Source: Scytalidium lignicola (lineage: Eukaryota; Ascomycota; Leotiomycetes). From it: 37,833 bases of DNA. Numbering within the stretch: position 1 is the first letter of the stretch; each line of letters starts with the position of its first letter. Below, one piece after another: positions 1 to 11,145 of the stretch. A model generated the notes under the pieces. It saw only the letters and a list, made by a program, of their open reading frames with translations. It did no database searches and was not told the origin of the DNA. Made by a program: the position numbers and the translations under genes. Location: assembly GCA_002812745.2 (NCBI GenBank), contig NCSJ02000388.1, forward strand, positions 1 through 37,833. Direction: 5' to 3'.

Positions 1-489
1 CGAAGCACAAGCTCGAGGTGGCGAGGGCGTTTGGCGCTGATTATGTGGTTGACTATCGGGACCCGTCGTGGCCGGCGCAGGTCAAGACGTTGACGCCGCA
101 GGGACNGGGGCGTGGATATCGTGTATGATCCGGTGGGGTTGGTGGATAAGAGCACGAAGTGCATTGCGTGTAATGGACGGCTGCTTGTGATTGGGTTTGC
201 GGCGGGGGAGATTGAGAAGGTGGCTATGAATAAGGTTCTGTTGAAGAATATTAGTATTGTGGGATTGTATTGGGGTGCATATTCGGCGCAGGTGCCTGGG
301 ACGATTGAGACGGTTTGGGAGGGGATCTTTGAGTTGATTAGGCAGAAGAAGTTCCGCGGGACAGTGTTTTCGGATCGGGAGTTTGTGGGGTTGGAGAGTG
401 TGCCGGAAGCGTTGAAATCTTTGGGGAGTAGAGGGACTTGGGGGAAGGTTGTTGTGAAGGTTCCGCAGGAAGGGGAAAGTAAGATATAG
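1..489 (+). CDS. Quinone oxidoreductase-like MDR protein, 3' part only
   Basis: This is the C-terminal part (about 161 residues) of a medium-chain dehydrogenase/reductase of the NADPH:quinone oxidoreductase type; the 5' end lies outside the window. Reading starts at base 3 with KHKLEVARAFGADYVVDYR, the stretch after the nucleotide-binding fold, followed by GVDIVYDPVG, NGRLLVIGFAAGE and a C-terminal GTWGKVVVKV strand, all typical of the family. The frame jumps at the N at 106; dropping that N gives a continuous frame through PQGRGVDIVYD. The family transfers hydride from NAD(P)H to quinones or enones; the substrate here is unknown. Third codon positions are mostly G or T and rarely C, unlike the fumarate reductase gene further along. 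It converges on noxA with about 280 bp between the stops. Family is well supported; exact function is not. Confidence 0.85.
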
Positions 490-773
490 ACTATTGTTAT
501 TATTAGACGTCCAAATGTTTCCATTTACGGGTTTCAAGATAGATTACGGTTACGAAGAAAAGTTTACACAGATATCACTTCAAAATTCAATAAAGAGGTT
601 ACGATTCCAGGTCAGTACCATTCATTTAAACTTACTATCCTAGGGGACATGATATACACAACATATGGGAAACACTCCTGCTCCCAAACATGCTTCGTCT
701 CTTCTGGCTGAAAATCCTTTTCATATTTTCCCAATTCCCATACTCGCGCGTGTCATTAATCAACCAAGATACT

Positions 774-2701
774 TTAAAAGTGCTCCTTCCAGAATGAAAA
801 GTTGACCTCCCGGGTCGTTGCCGCTTTGCAAGCCTTCTTGATGTCTCTTGCTGCCACATTAGGACCTAGGGGAATTGGAGTTAGTTTGGGTCTTGTCTGG
901 TTTTGTAAAGGATGATAGAAATGAAGAAAATGAAAAATTCGTGGACGAAAAAAACTTACCACAGAAGTAGACACCAACGTTTGTCCTCATGGTTCCCTCC
1001 AATCCACTCAGGTATGTTCTATCAAGGATACCTTCCCTCATGCCAACGAAAAGTTTGCTGAAGTCGGGACGGCCAAAGTTTGTTCGCGACTTCAATTCGG
1101 TCAGAGGATCCACAGCAGCACCAACACTGTTGAGCACAATGTTCTGTGCGGTATCGATGTCAAGCTTCTGCGTAAGGTAGGTGTGAATGCGTAAGAACTC
1201 GGTGCCGTCGCTTCCTGGATATCCAGCAGCTTCTTGGCTCTGAGCTTCCAAGGAGGCGAGGAGGGTCTGGAACCATTCAAAGGATGTGGTATCCTTGCAG
1301 ACCCAAATAAATTCCACGCGGCGGAGACGGGTGGGTGGGTTAGGACCCTGGCGCATGTGCCAGATGTTCTTGAGAATAGCAGCCCATGGTGTTACACCAA
1401 TACCCGTACCAATGAGAACGGCGATTTCATTTTCGAAGACATCTTCGGCAGGTGCTCCATAGGGACCATCAATACGGAGTTCAGGCATCTGTTGGCCGTT
1501 CTGAAGAGCGACTTCGTACATGCCCATTGGGTCAACATCTTCGTAGAGTTTTGATTGTGCACCTCCAGCACCGAGAGCATCACCAAGAGCACGGGTAAAG
1601 TCACCGACCTGTCGCACGTGTATGGAGATATAGGGGTCAAATGGGCAGGAAGTAATGGTGAATGGATGCCATTGTTGACTGGACACCGAAGGACAATTCA
1701 GGAAAAGCCATTGGCCGGCCTTGTACTTCATCGATGGCTTTGTGAACTGGATTTCCATTGCATCTAGAGTTTCGTCAGAACACAACCAGGTCTACCAAGA
1801 GTGGAAAATCAGCTATGCATACCGTATGGATGTCGAACAACTCGAACGATCTTGGTGTCTCTCCGAGCGCGGACCTCACGATACAAACGCTCAATAAGGT
1901 ACAACCCACCAGCCCAAAGCTCCCAGCGCCAGCCCTGATAACCAAGGCAATGATTCCAGAAATTGGCACCAGCAAATGGAGAGATCTCGTCGGCAGTATC
2001 GCGCACGAAGCATCCAGTAGCATGTGTGTACATTCCAAGCAAGAAAGGAACGAAGAGGTGATGAGTATACCAGAAGGTCTCGAAGTCCTGCTGACGGATT
2101 TTGGCATGAGCTGTCGTGTACATGAGAAGCATGCACAGTAACATAATGTGGCCGGTGACGCCACCAGCTTCAGTGTAGTGGATCTGGATTGCTGTAACTG
2201 GACGAATCTGCGTTTTCTCAACATTGAAGAAGCTACAATAGTCAGTCAATGCGCATTACCAAAATAAGATCCTCGTAACTCACTTCACGTAATGTCCACA
2301 AACATGAACGGTCGTCCAGAACAACATGGTATATGCCACCTGACGATGGAACCATTGCGACTCGTCGAGCGGTAACCATCGCATCTTCGGTCGAACATAT
2401 CGAAGAATCGTACGGCACATCGGCAGTAAAATCATTGTAGTGTCGACGCTCAAGGCGAGACCGGCACCTCGAGATATCCAGACCGAGAATGTTAGCGTGT
2501 TCAATCCAGCAAGTCGTTTATCGTGTTCCTGCTTCCACCTACACTTGAAAGTTAGCCATCTGCTAAACAATGCCTAGGAGAAATCTGCAATATCATCACG
2601 TACCACCCAAAAGCAAAAAGACCAATGTGCAGTCCATGGAAGAGGAAGTTGAACAGCAACTTCGACCCCCTAAACTGCGCCTTCACTGTTGCGAAATTCA
2701 T
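774..2701 (-). CDS. noxA: NADPH oxidase NoxA (Nox1), superoxide-generating
   Basis: This is a membrane flavocytochrome that moves electrons from NADPH through FAD and two haems to oxygen; in fungi NoxA works with NoxR, Rac and Bem1-type regulators in differentiation and polarity. Exons on the minus strand are 2701-2604, 2538-2284, 2232-1823, 1763-960 and 865-774; they sum to 1659 nt, 552 residues, the usual NoxA size. All four introns are GT-AG (65, 51, 59 and 94 bp). The six-helix ferric reductase domain fills about residues 10-240, with candidate haem His residues in WFHRQVAY, VHVCGHYV and WYTHHLFVPF. The FAD motif HPFT is at 287-290, the NADPH motif GTGIGVTPW at 373-381, and the protein ends in the conserved FWKEHF. 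There is no N-terminal EF-hand (against NoxC) and no NoxB-like N-terminal extension. Retention of the last intron would replace the C-terminal 30 residues. Confidence 0.95.
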
Positions 2702-5700
2702 GATGTCTTGTTAACCCCCCTTTTTGCTTCCCAATTGTAAAATTAAATGTCGACCAGCGACGGTACCGATCCCCTCGGGCTCTCGTCAAATATTGAAAAA
2801 AAAATCGTCACCTAAGGAATGACAATTTGCCTCGAGCGAACTCTTTTTTCGTCCGGGATTAAAGTAGAAATAAAAAGATGTTTAATACAAGAAACGCAAA
2901 GAAGAAACGAATGCGACTCCCAACCACGAAAGAAAGAACTGAACCAGCAGGGACGAGAGTGGTGATAATCAGGATACGTGGAGAAAGAGAGTTTTATTTT
3001 CTACCTCGCCGAGGAGCAAGAAGGGAAGAAGAAGGAGGAGGGACCAGGGCTTCTCGGGACTAATGCTCGAAGATAAGCGTTGGTCGAGTGGTCGATGGTC
3101 CGTTCGAGATTGACGCCCCACTATCTGGAGGACCTCCCGCACAGATGTGGTAGCAGAACAAAGACTACACAGTAGAAGGCCGGATGCACCTGTTTCCTTT
3201 GAAACCCAAGCAACCTTTGCCAAGATCGAATTCTCAGGTCAAGCTCACGAGATCTTCTCAATCAACCTTGGCTTTGGGCGGCCGTTAGCGCATTCTGTCA
3301 GGAGAGGTGCAGCTGGTTCTCCAAGCAGTTTGTGGATCTGATGTCGCAGGAAGCTCTCGCGGTGTCATGGACCGGTATCAGATCAATCGGGTATGTCGAC
3401 GATCAGACGCCGTTACCAGTTTCGTCAGGTTAGTCCGAAGTATCACAGTTCGGGGCGTATTGAGGATGTTGACAGCTTGAGACGTGGGCTGTAACAGTCT
3501 AACAGAGCGTCGTCCAGGCGCAGCGATAGGAGAGAGTCTCAAACAGCAAGCCAGAGCTAGTTCAGAACTATGCGTGTTACAGAATGGGCGAGGTTGGTCC
3601 GAGGAGTAAGGACGGAGGAGTATCTATCTGGCATTTGTGAAGCAGCGCAGAGATTGAGATGGAAGTAGTTTCTATCGTTGATGTAGAATTTCTGTACATG
3701 GTGATGGCGCACGTCTAGTTTTCTACCATCACCGACTACAACCGGTATGTACATTGAGCCCCCAGGGAAACTGCATCCAGGGTCATGCGGGTTCCAAGAG
3801 CGTGCGTTAGGCGGGCGGTTAGGCGGTAAGCCCGCCCAGGGGATTCGCCGGCCGGACCTCTCGCACCCCGTTTCCAGGGGTCTCCTCCAGCCGAGACAGG
3901 CCCCGCCAGGGACAACACTTGTGATGCAGGTGACGGACGGGGCCAGGGCATCACAATCCCATCACATCCCAATTCAACACCTCCCACCGGAATGGTACCG
4001 GTACATCCTCCTCCACGATCCTTTCTCCTAAAGCAGACAAACTAGCCATGGCTATATGACATCATATAATAATTATCTTCAGCTAGATCGTCTACACGAA
4101 CCCATCTTGTCAGCCGGCGTTTCAAGAGCTAAATGGAAAAAAGGCAGTAGCGATCCTGTTTAGGCTCATGGCTAATCTCGATATCCCGACCTCCTTGAAG
4201 AGATAGATGCTGTAGATTGGAGTACAGTATCTTGTCAGCTTGTCAGCTTGTGAGATTGCTGAGAAGTCGTAGATCACATTATTTCCAATGGTTGCGGTCG
4301 TGCAGTAGTCTCCAAAGTCGAGTTGCGGTTCTATTTTAGAGCCGGCGCTACGCTGTGGAATTTGGTTGGTTGCTGCCACTAGGCTCTCTTGAGCAGCCAT
4401 TTCCTAACATCTACCTCTTAGCTCTTAACTTACACGCCTTCCCTGATTCGTGAAAACTGGTAGTGCTAAGACGATATCTGAGCCCTATGATATGATATAC
4501 CACAGTAGGAGGATCAGTACAGTACACTCCGTATTGGAACAGTCGTGTACAGTAAGCCAAGACCCCTGTTGTCTAGTTGACATCCATCCGAAACCCCATT
4601 GCCATCCATCAGATGCCGAGCTCTACTATACAAAATCCCTTGTCTCGCATCTCCCTAAAACGTACGTTAAATCATCTGATTCTTTCTTTCCGTGACCTTG
4701 GATGAAGCTGAACCTGCGGAGAGGGTTTTATGTTCGCGAGATGGGGCGTTGACTGCTCTTGGATAGATCTCGTTCTCCATTTATCCTATCGTATTTGATA
4801 AGTGTTATATATACATATATATCATTTCCTCTGAAATAGTCAGTGTCTCAACTCGGTTTCTATCTCTGGACTTGCAATATAGATGGGACAGAGATGGCAC
4901 AAGATAGCCTCACGCACGGCCGTACACATCGTGCTCTGGAAGGACTCTTGCCGATTCGCTCGAGGAATTAGCCACTGCTTTTTTCTTTTTTGTGAGTAAA
5001 ACCAAAGCCAAGTTGCACATCTGAAATGCGTCTTCTTTTAATATGCACTGGTAAGGAATCGAAGTTGTCGTTTGATTTGTCTCTAGAATAACTTATGTGC
5101 TTGTTTAGAAAGGAGCATTCCTTCGCTTGATTTGACGGGTGCACCAATTCTAGATTTAGATATGACACCTCGTGTAAAAATATTTAGATAGAATGCAGTT
5201 TTACACACATTCACACAAAAACCTAGAAATTAGCATCGAACGAATCAGTGAGAGAACCCTCTGGTGTTTCCATGACAATAAATCTTTCATAAGCAACGGA
5301 ATTTGGCGTTGTTATGAGGAATTATCGACGTTACAGGGTCGAGGGAAAGTAGTATCCCGTGATTTTTTCTCTCAATACGGTTTACAACTTCTAGTAATCA
5401 TATCGAAAGGAGAAATTATATACAAATTATTTCTATGAGAACAATTAGGCATCTGGATTCTCCAACTTCAACCAGACTCGGTACAAATACGAACAAAAAT
5501 GGCAACAGAGAAATCATGGAGCCTTAAGATTCTTACGAGTACCTGAATTTCCCTATTCAACTTGGAAGAGTCCAATAGAGATGTAGAGTGACTGCTATGC
5601 GTGAACCCCAACATGCTTTAGAGATGCAGCTAGTAGAGAAACAAAATCCCTGAAAGTCAGAGGATCGTTATTGGCCTCGAATGAGGATTAGGTAAATTTA

Positions 5701-6284
5701 CAGCAATGGTGTCTTTGGTGGGAACGTGGCGGGGTAAGATATCATCTCTCGAAGAGTTAGAGTGGATAATATTACAGATTTCTACTTGCCTCATCCATTC
5801 CAAAGATCCATTTGTCATGTGACTTGTTCCCAGGCAGCTTACCTTCGAAGTGGGCACGGAGTTAAAAATACGCAAGTACCGTACTCCACACTTAAGCGTG
5901 GGAAGGTACCTGAATATCTAAATGTGGCGAAGGTGACGCATCATCAAGCCGTGGCTGGGGAAACAAATGGTGACAAGGCTGACGACTGCCTTCCCGAATT
6001 CCCGCTTCGACCGGTCTCTGTAGCCTGATGATTAAGGCGTCCGCAATTTAGCGAGACCCATGAGACAGCGATACGAGTCCTGGAGTAATTGGACCTCGCG
6101 AAAGCCAAAGTAATATCAACCTCGCCGCAGACGGTGAATTCTTGATGAAATCTCGTCTTTTGGTTCTGCATTTTTGCTCTTTCTTTTGCTGGATAGATTC
6201 TGGATTCCTGGATATTGGGTACTGCCACGTTTGAGCTTTAGATTCGTGCATTGGCCGGCATTCTCCGGTCAGACGCTGTGAAAG
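2702..6284. promoter_or_regulatory. Divergent intergenic interval between noxA and the myosin gene
   Basis: This 3.6 kb stretch separates two divergently transcribed starts, so it must hold both promoters. I see no convincing coding region: the open frames are short, lack family resemblance and overlap on both strands. It contains a G+C-rich patch around 3770-3920, an AT-rich stretch around 4780-5450 and a CAGTACAGTACAC repeat at 4515-4527. No specific regulator site is claimed. Confidence 0.5.
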
Positions 6285-9200
6285 ATGGTAAAGAGCTGTN
6301 CCCCCCCCATACGGAATCATTTGTCGGTACGCTCTAACAAGTCTGCCAACATAGGGTATCAGTCGTCGCCCCAAGGGCGATAAAGCTGCGGGCAAAGCGC
6401 CGGCATCAGGACGTTCTGGGGACAGTGCAAATGGCGTGCCGAACATTAAGAAGGCGACCTTCGATACCACAAAGAAGAAGGAGATCGGAGTGTCGGATCT
6501 TACACTCATTAGCAAGGTCACAAATGAAGCCATCAATGAGAATTTGAAGAAAAGATTTGAGGCAGGAGAGATATATGTAAGAAGCGTGCAACATGCGATT
6601 GCTTGGAAGCGGGGGGAGGTCCTTATCCCTTATCAGGGTGCATGCTAACATCTCGAATCACAGACATACATTGGCCATGTGCTGGTATCCGTCAACCCAT
6701 TCCGAGATTGTGAGTGTATCCGCATCGATGAGGAGAGCTTGATCCTAACATGAAGCAGTGGGCATATACACAGACCAGGTTCTAGATAGTTATAGGGGTA
6801 AAAACCGTTTAGAGGTTGGTTCCAGGAACTCTTGTCATGGTGGTATTCTGACCGTACTTACAGATGCCCCCACACGTTTTTGCGGTTGCGGAATCTTCTT
6901 ATTATAACATGAATGCTTACAAAGACAATCAATGTGTAATCATTTCCGGAGAGTCAGGAGCTGGAAAGACGGAGGCGGCCAAACGAATTATGCAATATAT
7001 TGCCAACGNTTTCTGGGGGAAGTAATTCCTCTATCCAGAAGGTCAAGGATATGGTTCTTGCTACGAATCCTTTGCTGGAATCCTTTGGCAATGCCAAAAC
7101 ACTCAGAAACAACAACTCTTCCCGCTTTGGCAAATACCTGCAACTCCAATTCAATGCTCAGGGCGAGCCGGTTGGTGCCGAGATCACTAACTATCTCCTT
7201 GAAAAGTCAAGAGTCGTGGGGCAGATCGTCAATGAAAGGAACTTCCACATCTTTTACCAGTTTACTAAAGGCGCTTCTCCAGAGTATCGGACTAACTTTG
7301 GTATACAGCAACCAGATACATACCTATACACTAGCAAATCTAAGTGTCTGGATGTTGACGGTATGGATGATATTGCCGAATTCAAGGATACCATAGAAGC
7401 GATGAAGATCATTGGGCTATCAAAGGCCGAGCAGGATCAAATATTCCGAATGTTGTCTGCAATTCTGTGGACGGGTAACCTCCAATTTGTGGAGGATAAA
7501 GATGGCTATGCGGCAGTTTCAGACCAATCCGTTGTAGACTTTGTGGCATATCTTCTGGAAGCTGACCCTGCTGAAGTCGTCAAGGCTATCACCATTCGTA
7601 TATTAACTCCCAGAAGCGGTGAGGTTATCGAATCACCAGCAAATCCAGCTCAGGCTCTAGCTACCCGTGATGGACTTGCTAAAGCAATTTATTTCAACCT
7701 CTTCGATTGGATTGTCGAGCGTGTGAATGTATCCCTGAAGGCAGTTGGCGTACCAGCAAATTCAATTGGTATCCTGGATATTTACGGTTTCGAGATTTTT
7801 GAGAAGAACAGCTTCGAACAGCTTTGTATCAACTACGTCAACGAGAAGTTGCAACAGATTTTCATTCAGCTCACTTTGAAGACGGAGCAAGAAGAGTATG
7901 CCCGGGAACAGATCCACTGGACACCTATCAAGTATTTCGATAATAAAATTGTCTGTGACTTAATAGAATCCATGAGGCCAGCTGGAGTATTCGCAGCCTT
8001 GAAGGATGCCACAAAAACTGCACATGCTGACCCCGCTGCTTGCGACCGAACATTCATGCAGGCCATCAATGGAATGTCGAATCCTCATCTAACCCCTCGG
8101 CAAGGCAATTTCATCATCAAACATTATGCTGGTGATGTGAGCTACACTGTCGAAGGAATTACGGATAAGAACAAGGATCAACTTCTCAAGGGAATTCTAC
8201 ACCTTTTCAGTCGAAGCCAGAACCAATTCGTCCACACCTTATTCCCTCACGAAATTGACGAAGACAACAGGAAACAACCTCCTACAGCTGGTGACAAGAT
8301 AAAGCAGTCTGCAAACGAGCTAGTCGCAACACTGATGAAGGCTGAACCGTCATATATTCGTACGATTAAACCAAACGAAAACAAGTCACCTAAAGAATAT
8401 AATGATGCCAACGTCTTGCATCAAATCAAGTATCTTGGTCTTCAGGAGAACGTTCGTATCCGACGAGCTGGTTTTGCATATCGACAGACATTTGATAAGT
8501 TCGTTGAACGATTCTACCTCCTTTCGCCTGCAACATCCTATGCTGGTGACTATACCTGGACTGGGGATGCAAAATCAGGTGCGAAGCAAATCCTGAAGGA
8601 CACAAGCATCCCGGCAGAGGAGTTCCAGATGGGTGTGACAAAGGCTTTTATCAAAGCACCAGAAACGTTGTTTGCTTTGGAACACATGCGAGATCGATAC
8701 TGGCATAATATGGCTATCCGGATTCAACGTGTATGGAGAGCTTACCTTCGCATTCGTGCCGAGGCTGCTACGCGTATTCAAAGACTGTGGAGGAAAAAGA
8801 GAGCTGGAGCTGAATTCCTGGTACTTCGAGAACAGGGCCACAATCTCCTTCAAAATCGCAAAGAAAGACGTAGATTCAGTCTTCTTGGGTCCAGACGTTT
8901 CATGGGTGACTACCTCGGCATTACCGCTACGAGTGGTCAGGGATCTCGTATCCGCAATGCTGTTAACCTTCCCAATGAGAAAGTCATCTTCTCTTGTCGC
9001 GGTGATGTGCTAGAGACGAAATTTGGACGATCGAGTAAACCAGCTCCCCGAATACTGGTTGTTACAAAGAATAAATTCTACATCATTGCACAGCATGTGG
9101 TCAACAAGCAAATCCAAACAGTCATTGAACGTACAATTCCCCTTGGTGCTATCAAATATGTCAGTATATCAACGTGTCAGGACGACTGGTTTTCATTAGG

Positions 9201-10319
9201 AGTTGGTTCGCCTCAAGAGGCAGACCCACTGCTTGTCTGTGTCCTTAAAACCGAACTCTTCACACACATGTCCAACGCGATGCCTGGTGGCTTCAACCTC
9301 AAAATCGCGGAGTCGATTGAGTATGCTAAGAAACCAGGCAAACAACAAATCATCAAGGTCATGAAAGATTCGACGGTGAGAGAGGACTTCTACAAGAGTG
9401 CAACTATCCATACGACTCCAGGAGAACCGCCCAGCTCTCGGTCACGACCCTTACCGAAGGGCAAGCCCATCCCTGCCAAACCGTTTACGAAAGGTCGACT
9501 TATCAGACCTGGTGGTCCCGGTGGACGACCTTCACGGATCACCACCACTAACAGAAATACCACTCCAGTCAACAAACCGAATGCAGTTCCTGCTGCCAGT
9601 CAAGTTAGAAAGTTACCCGCGCAACCAGTTGTCGTACAGCATACCATTGCCAATCACACAAGGACATCATCTCAGGCCAGCGCTGGCCATACAAGGGTAT
9701 CATCCCAGTCCTCCGTGGGCGGCGCCAGAGCTCCTCCTCCTCCACCTCCACCTCCGCCCCCAGCGGCTGTCTCAAAAGAACCGCAGTACCGTGTTATGTA
9801 TGATTTCGCAGGCCAAAGTGCCAACGAGCTATCTCTTAGCAAGGACGAACTAGTCACCGTCGTCCAGAAAGAGACTAACGGTAAGCATTTCTCACGTACT
9901 AAGATGAAAGACGCAAAACTAACTATCAATTTTCAGGATGGTGGCTAGGTAAGAATGCAAAAGGCCAAGGCTGGATTCCATCTGCCTACCTTAAAGAAGA
10001 AGCCCCTCCACCTCCAGCACCAGTCGTGCGACCCACCCCTCGTCCTCCGCCAGCACCCCCAGCACATCCTAACGGCTCGGCTGCACGAGCAAAACCCACT
10101 CCACCAGCGCCTCCCGCAAAGAGACCAGCATCCGGCCGGAAACCGCAACCGCCGGTAGCGCCTAGAGACTCGGGCATGAGTATGAATGGTGGAAACAGTA
10201 GCGGCACGGACAGCGGGCGGAACACGCCTACACCTAGTCTTGCCGGTGGATTGGCGGAGGCATTAAGGGCTAGACAAGCGGCGGTGCAAAAGGGTGGGGA
10301 TGATGATGATGACTGGTAG
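6285..10319 (+). CDS. myoA: Class I myosin (fungal MyoA/Myo5 type) motor protein
   Basis: This is an actin-based motor of endocytic patches, essential for polarised growth in many fungi. Exons are 6285-6287 (the ATG alone), 6355-6576, 6664-6709, 6759-6814, 6864-9880 and 9937-10319. After dropping the extra N at 7009 they sum to 3726 nt, 1241 residues, normal for the family. The order is: motor with P-loop GESGAGKT (138-145), switch [10 protein letters not shown] (191-199) and switch II DIYGFE (414-419); two IQ motifs (about 727-758); a basic TH1 tail (about 775-960); a proline-rich stretch; an SH3 domain (about 1084-1137); a second proline-rich region; and an acidic DDDDDW end that in this family binds Arp2/3. 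The start was set because the second exon opens [10 protein letters not shown] straight after an acceptor, and an ATG followed by GTAAAG lies 67 bp upstream. The TEDS position appears to be Glu362. Confidence 0.96.
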
Positions 10320-11145
10320 ACAAATGAATGACACTTGGGGGGGATAGCGCGGAAGTTTGGAGAATGAGACTTAAGAAGAAGAAGAAGAAGAAGAAAGGGA
10401 TGACTGATTGTTTTGATCGAAGATCTGGANGGGGGGGGGGTTTAATTCTATTTTCTGGCAGCTTNCTTTTTTCCCCCNTTCCTTTTTAAACTCTCATTTT
10501 TTCTCTGGAGAAATTTGCGGGGATTAAAAAAGGAAAAAAGAAAAGATATGGCCCTTCTTTGGTTTCTTTTTTCTTGTTTTTTTCTTTTATGATGACTTTT
10601 TATTACGGATGAGTGAGGGAAATGCATTTAGAATGAACAAAAGGAATGGAAGTTTGGCTNCCCCCCCCTTTTTTTTAAATGGTGTGTGTATGTGTGCGAT
10701 AGTATGTATTGGAAGATGAGAGATATGGTGTGGGTTAAGGAAGGGGGATACCTATTTTTTTCCTTCATATTTTCTTCTCTCTTTCTTTTCTGTAGCCTAG
10801 CCGGTTTAAACAAATGTGTGTGTGTTGTGATCTTTCTTGATAGCCAGCGAAAAATTGAAAAATTGAAAAAATGAATTTAAGAATCTTGGAAGGGGAATTT
10901 CACTCCCTTTTCATAAAAGNTTTTTTTTATATATTTGTATTTGTATATTTTTTTTGGTTATATACCCCCTATTGGCATGCCGTAACGTAATAGCAAAAGA
11001 GATATCTTACACTTTGTGTATGTGTTCNTTTTTTTCCGACAAGAAAAAAAAAATACACATTNAAAAAAATACACCTCTAGCTAAAATTAAATGAAAAAGA
11101 GTAAAAAGGGACATCACATAAGCAGGTCTGACAGGTAGACCTTTT
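10320..11145. other. Convergent 3' interval of the myosin and fumarate reductase genes
   Basis: This holds the 3' ends of two convergent genes and no coding region I can support. It has an (AAG)n run at about 10373-10395, and many long T, C, G and A runs. N characters sit beside homopolymers at 10430, 10465, 10478, 10660, 10920, 11028 and 11062, the densest group in the window. Confidence 0.6.
10373..10395. repeat. (AAG)n microsatellite in the myosin 3' region
   Basis: About seven AAG units lie some 55 bp past the myosin stop codon, probably inside the 3' untranslated region. Confidence 0.8.

Noticed and set aside
3747..4031. 94-codon frame in a G+C-rich patch
   Set aside because: Antisense frame of similar length present, no conserved motif; taken as noncoding.
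6020..6110. tRNA-like sequence (GCGATACGAGTCC) considered as a T-arm
   Set aside because: No matching A box, anticodon arm or acceptor stem could be folded on either strand.
7009..7009. Frameshift in the myosin motor domain
   Set aside because: It is caused only by an extra N; without it the conserved ANVSGGS reading and all exon phases fit.
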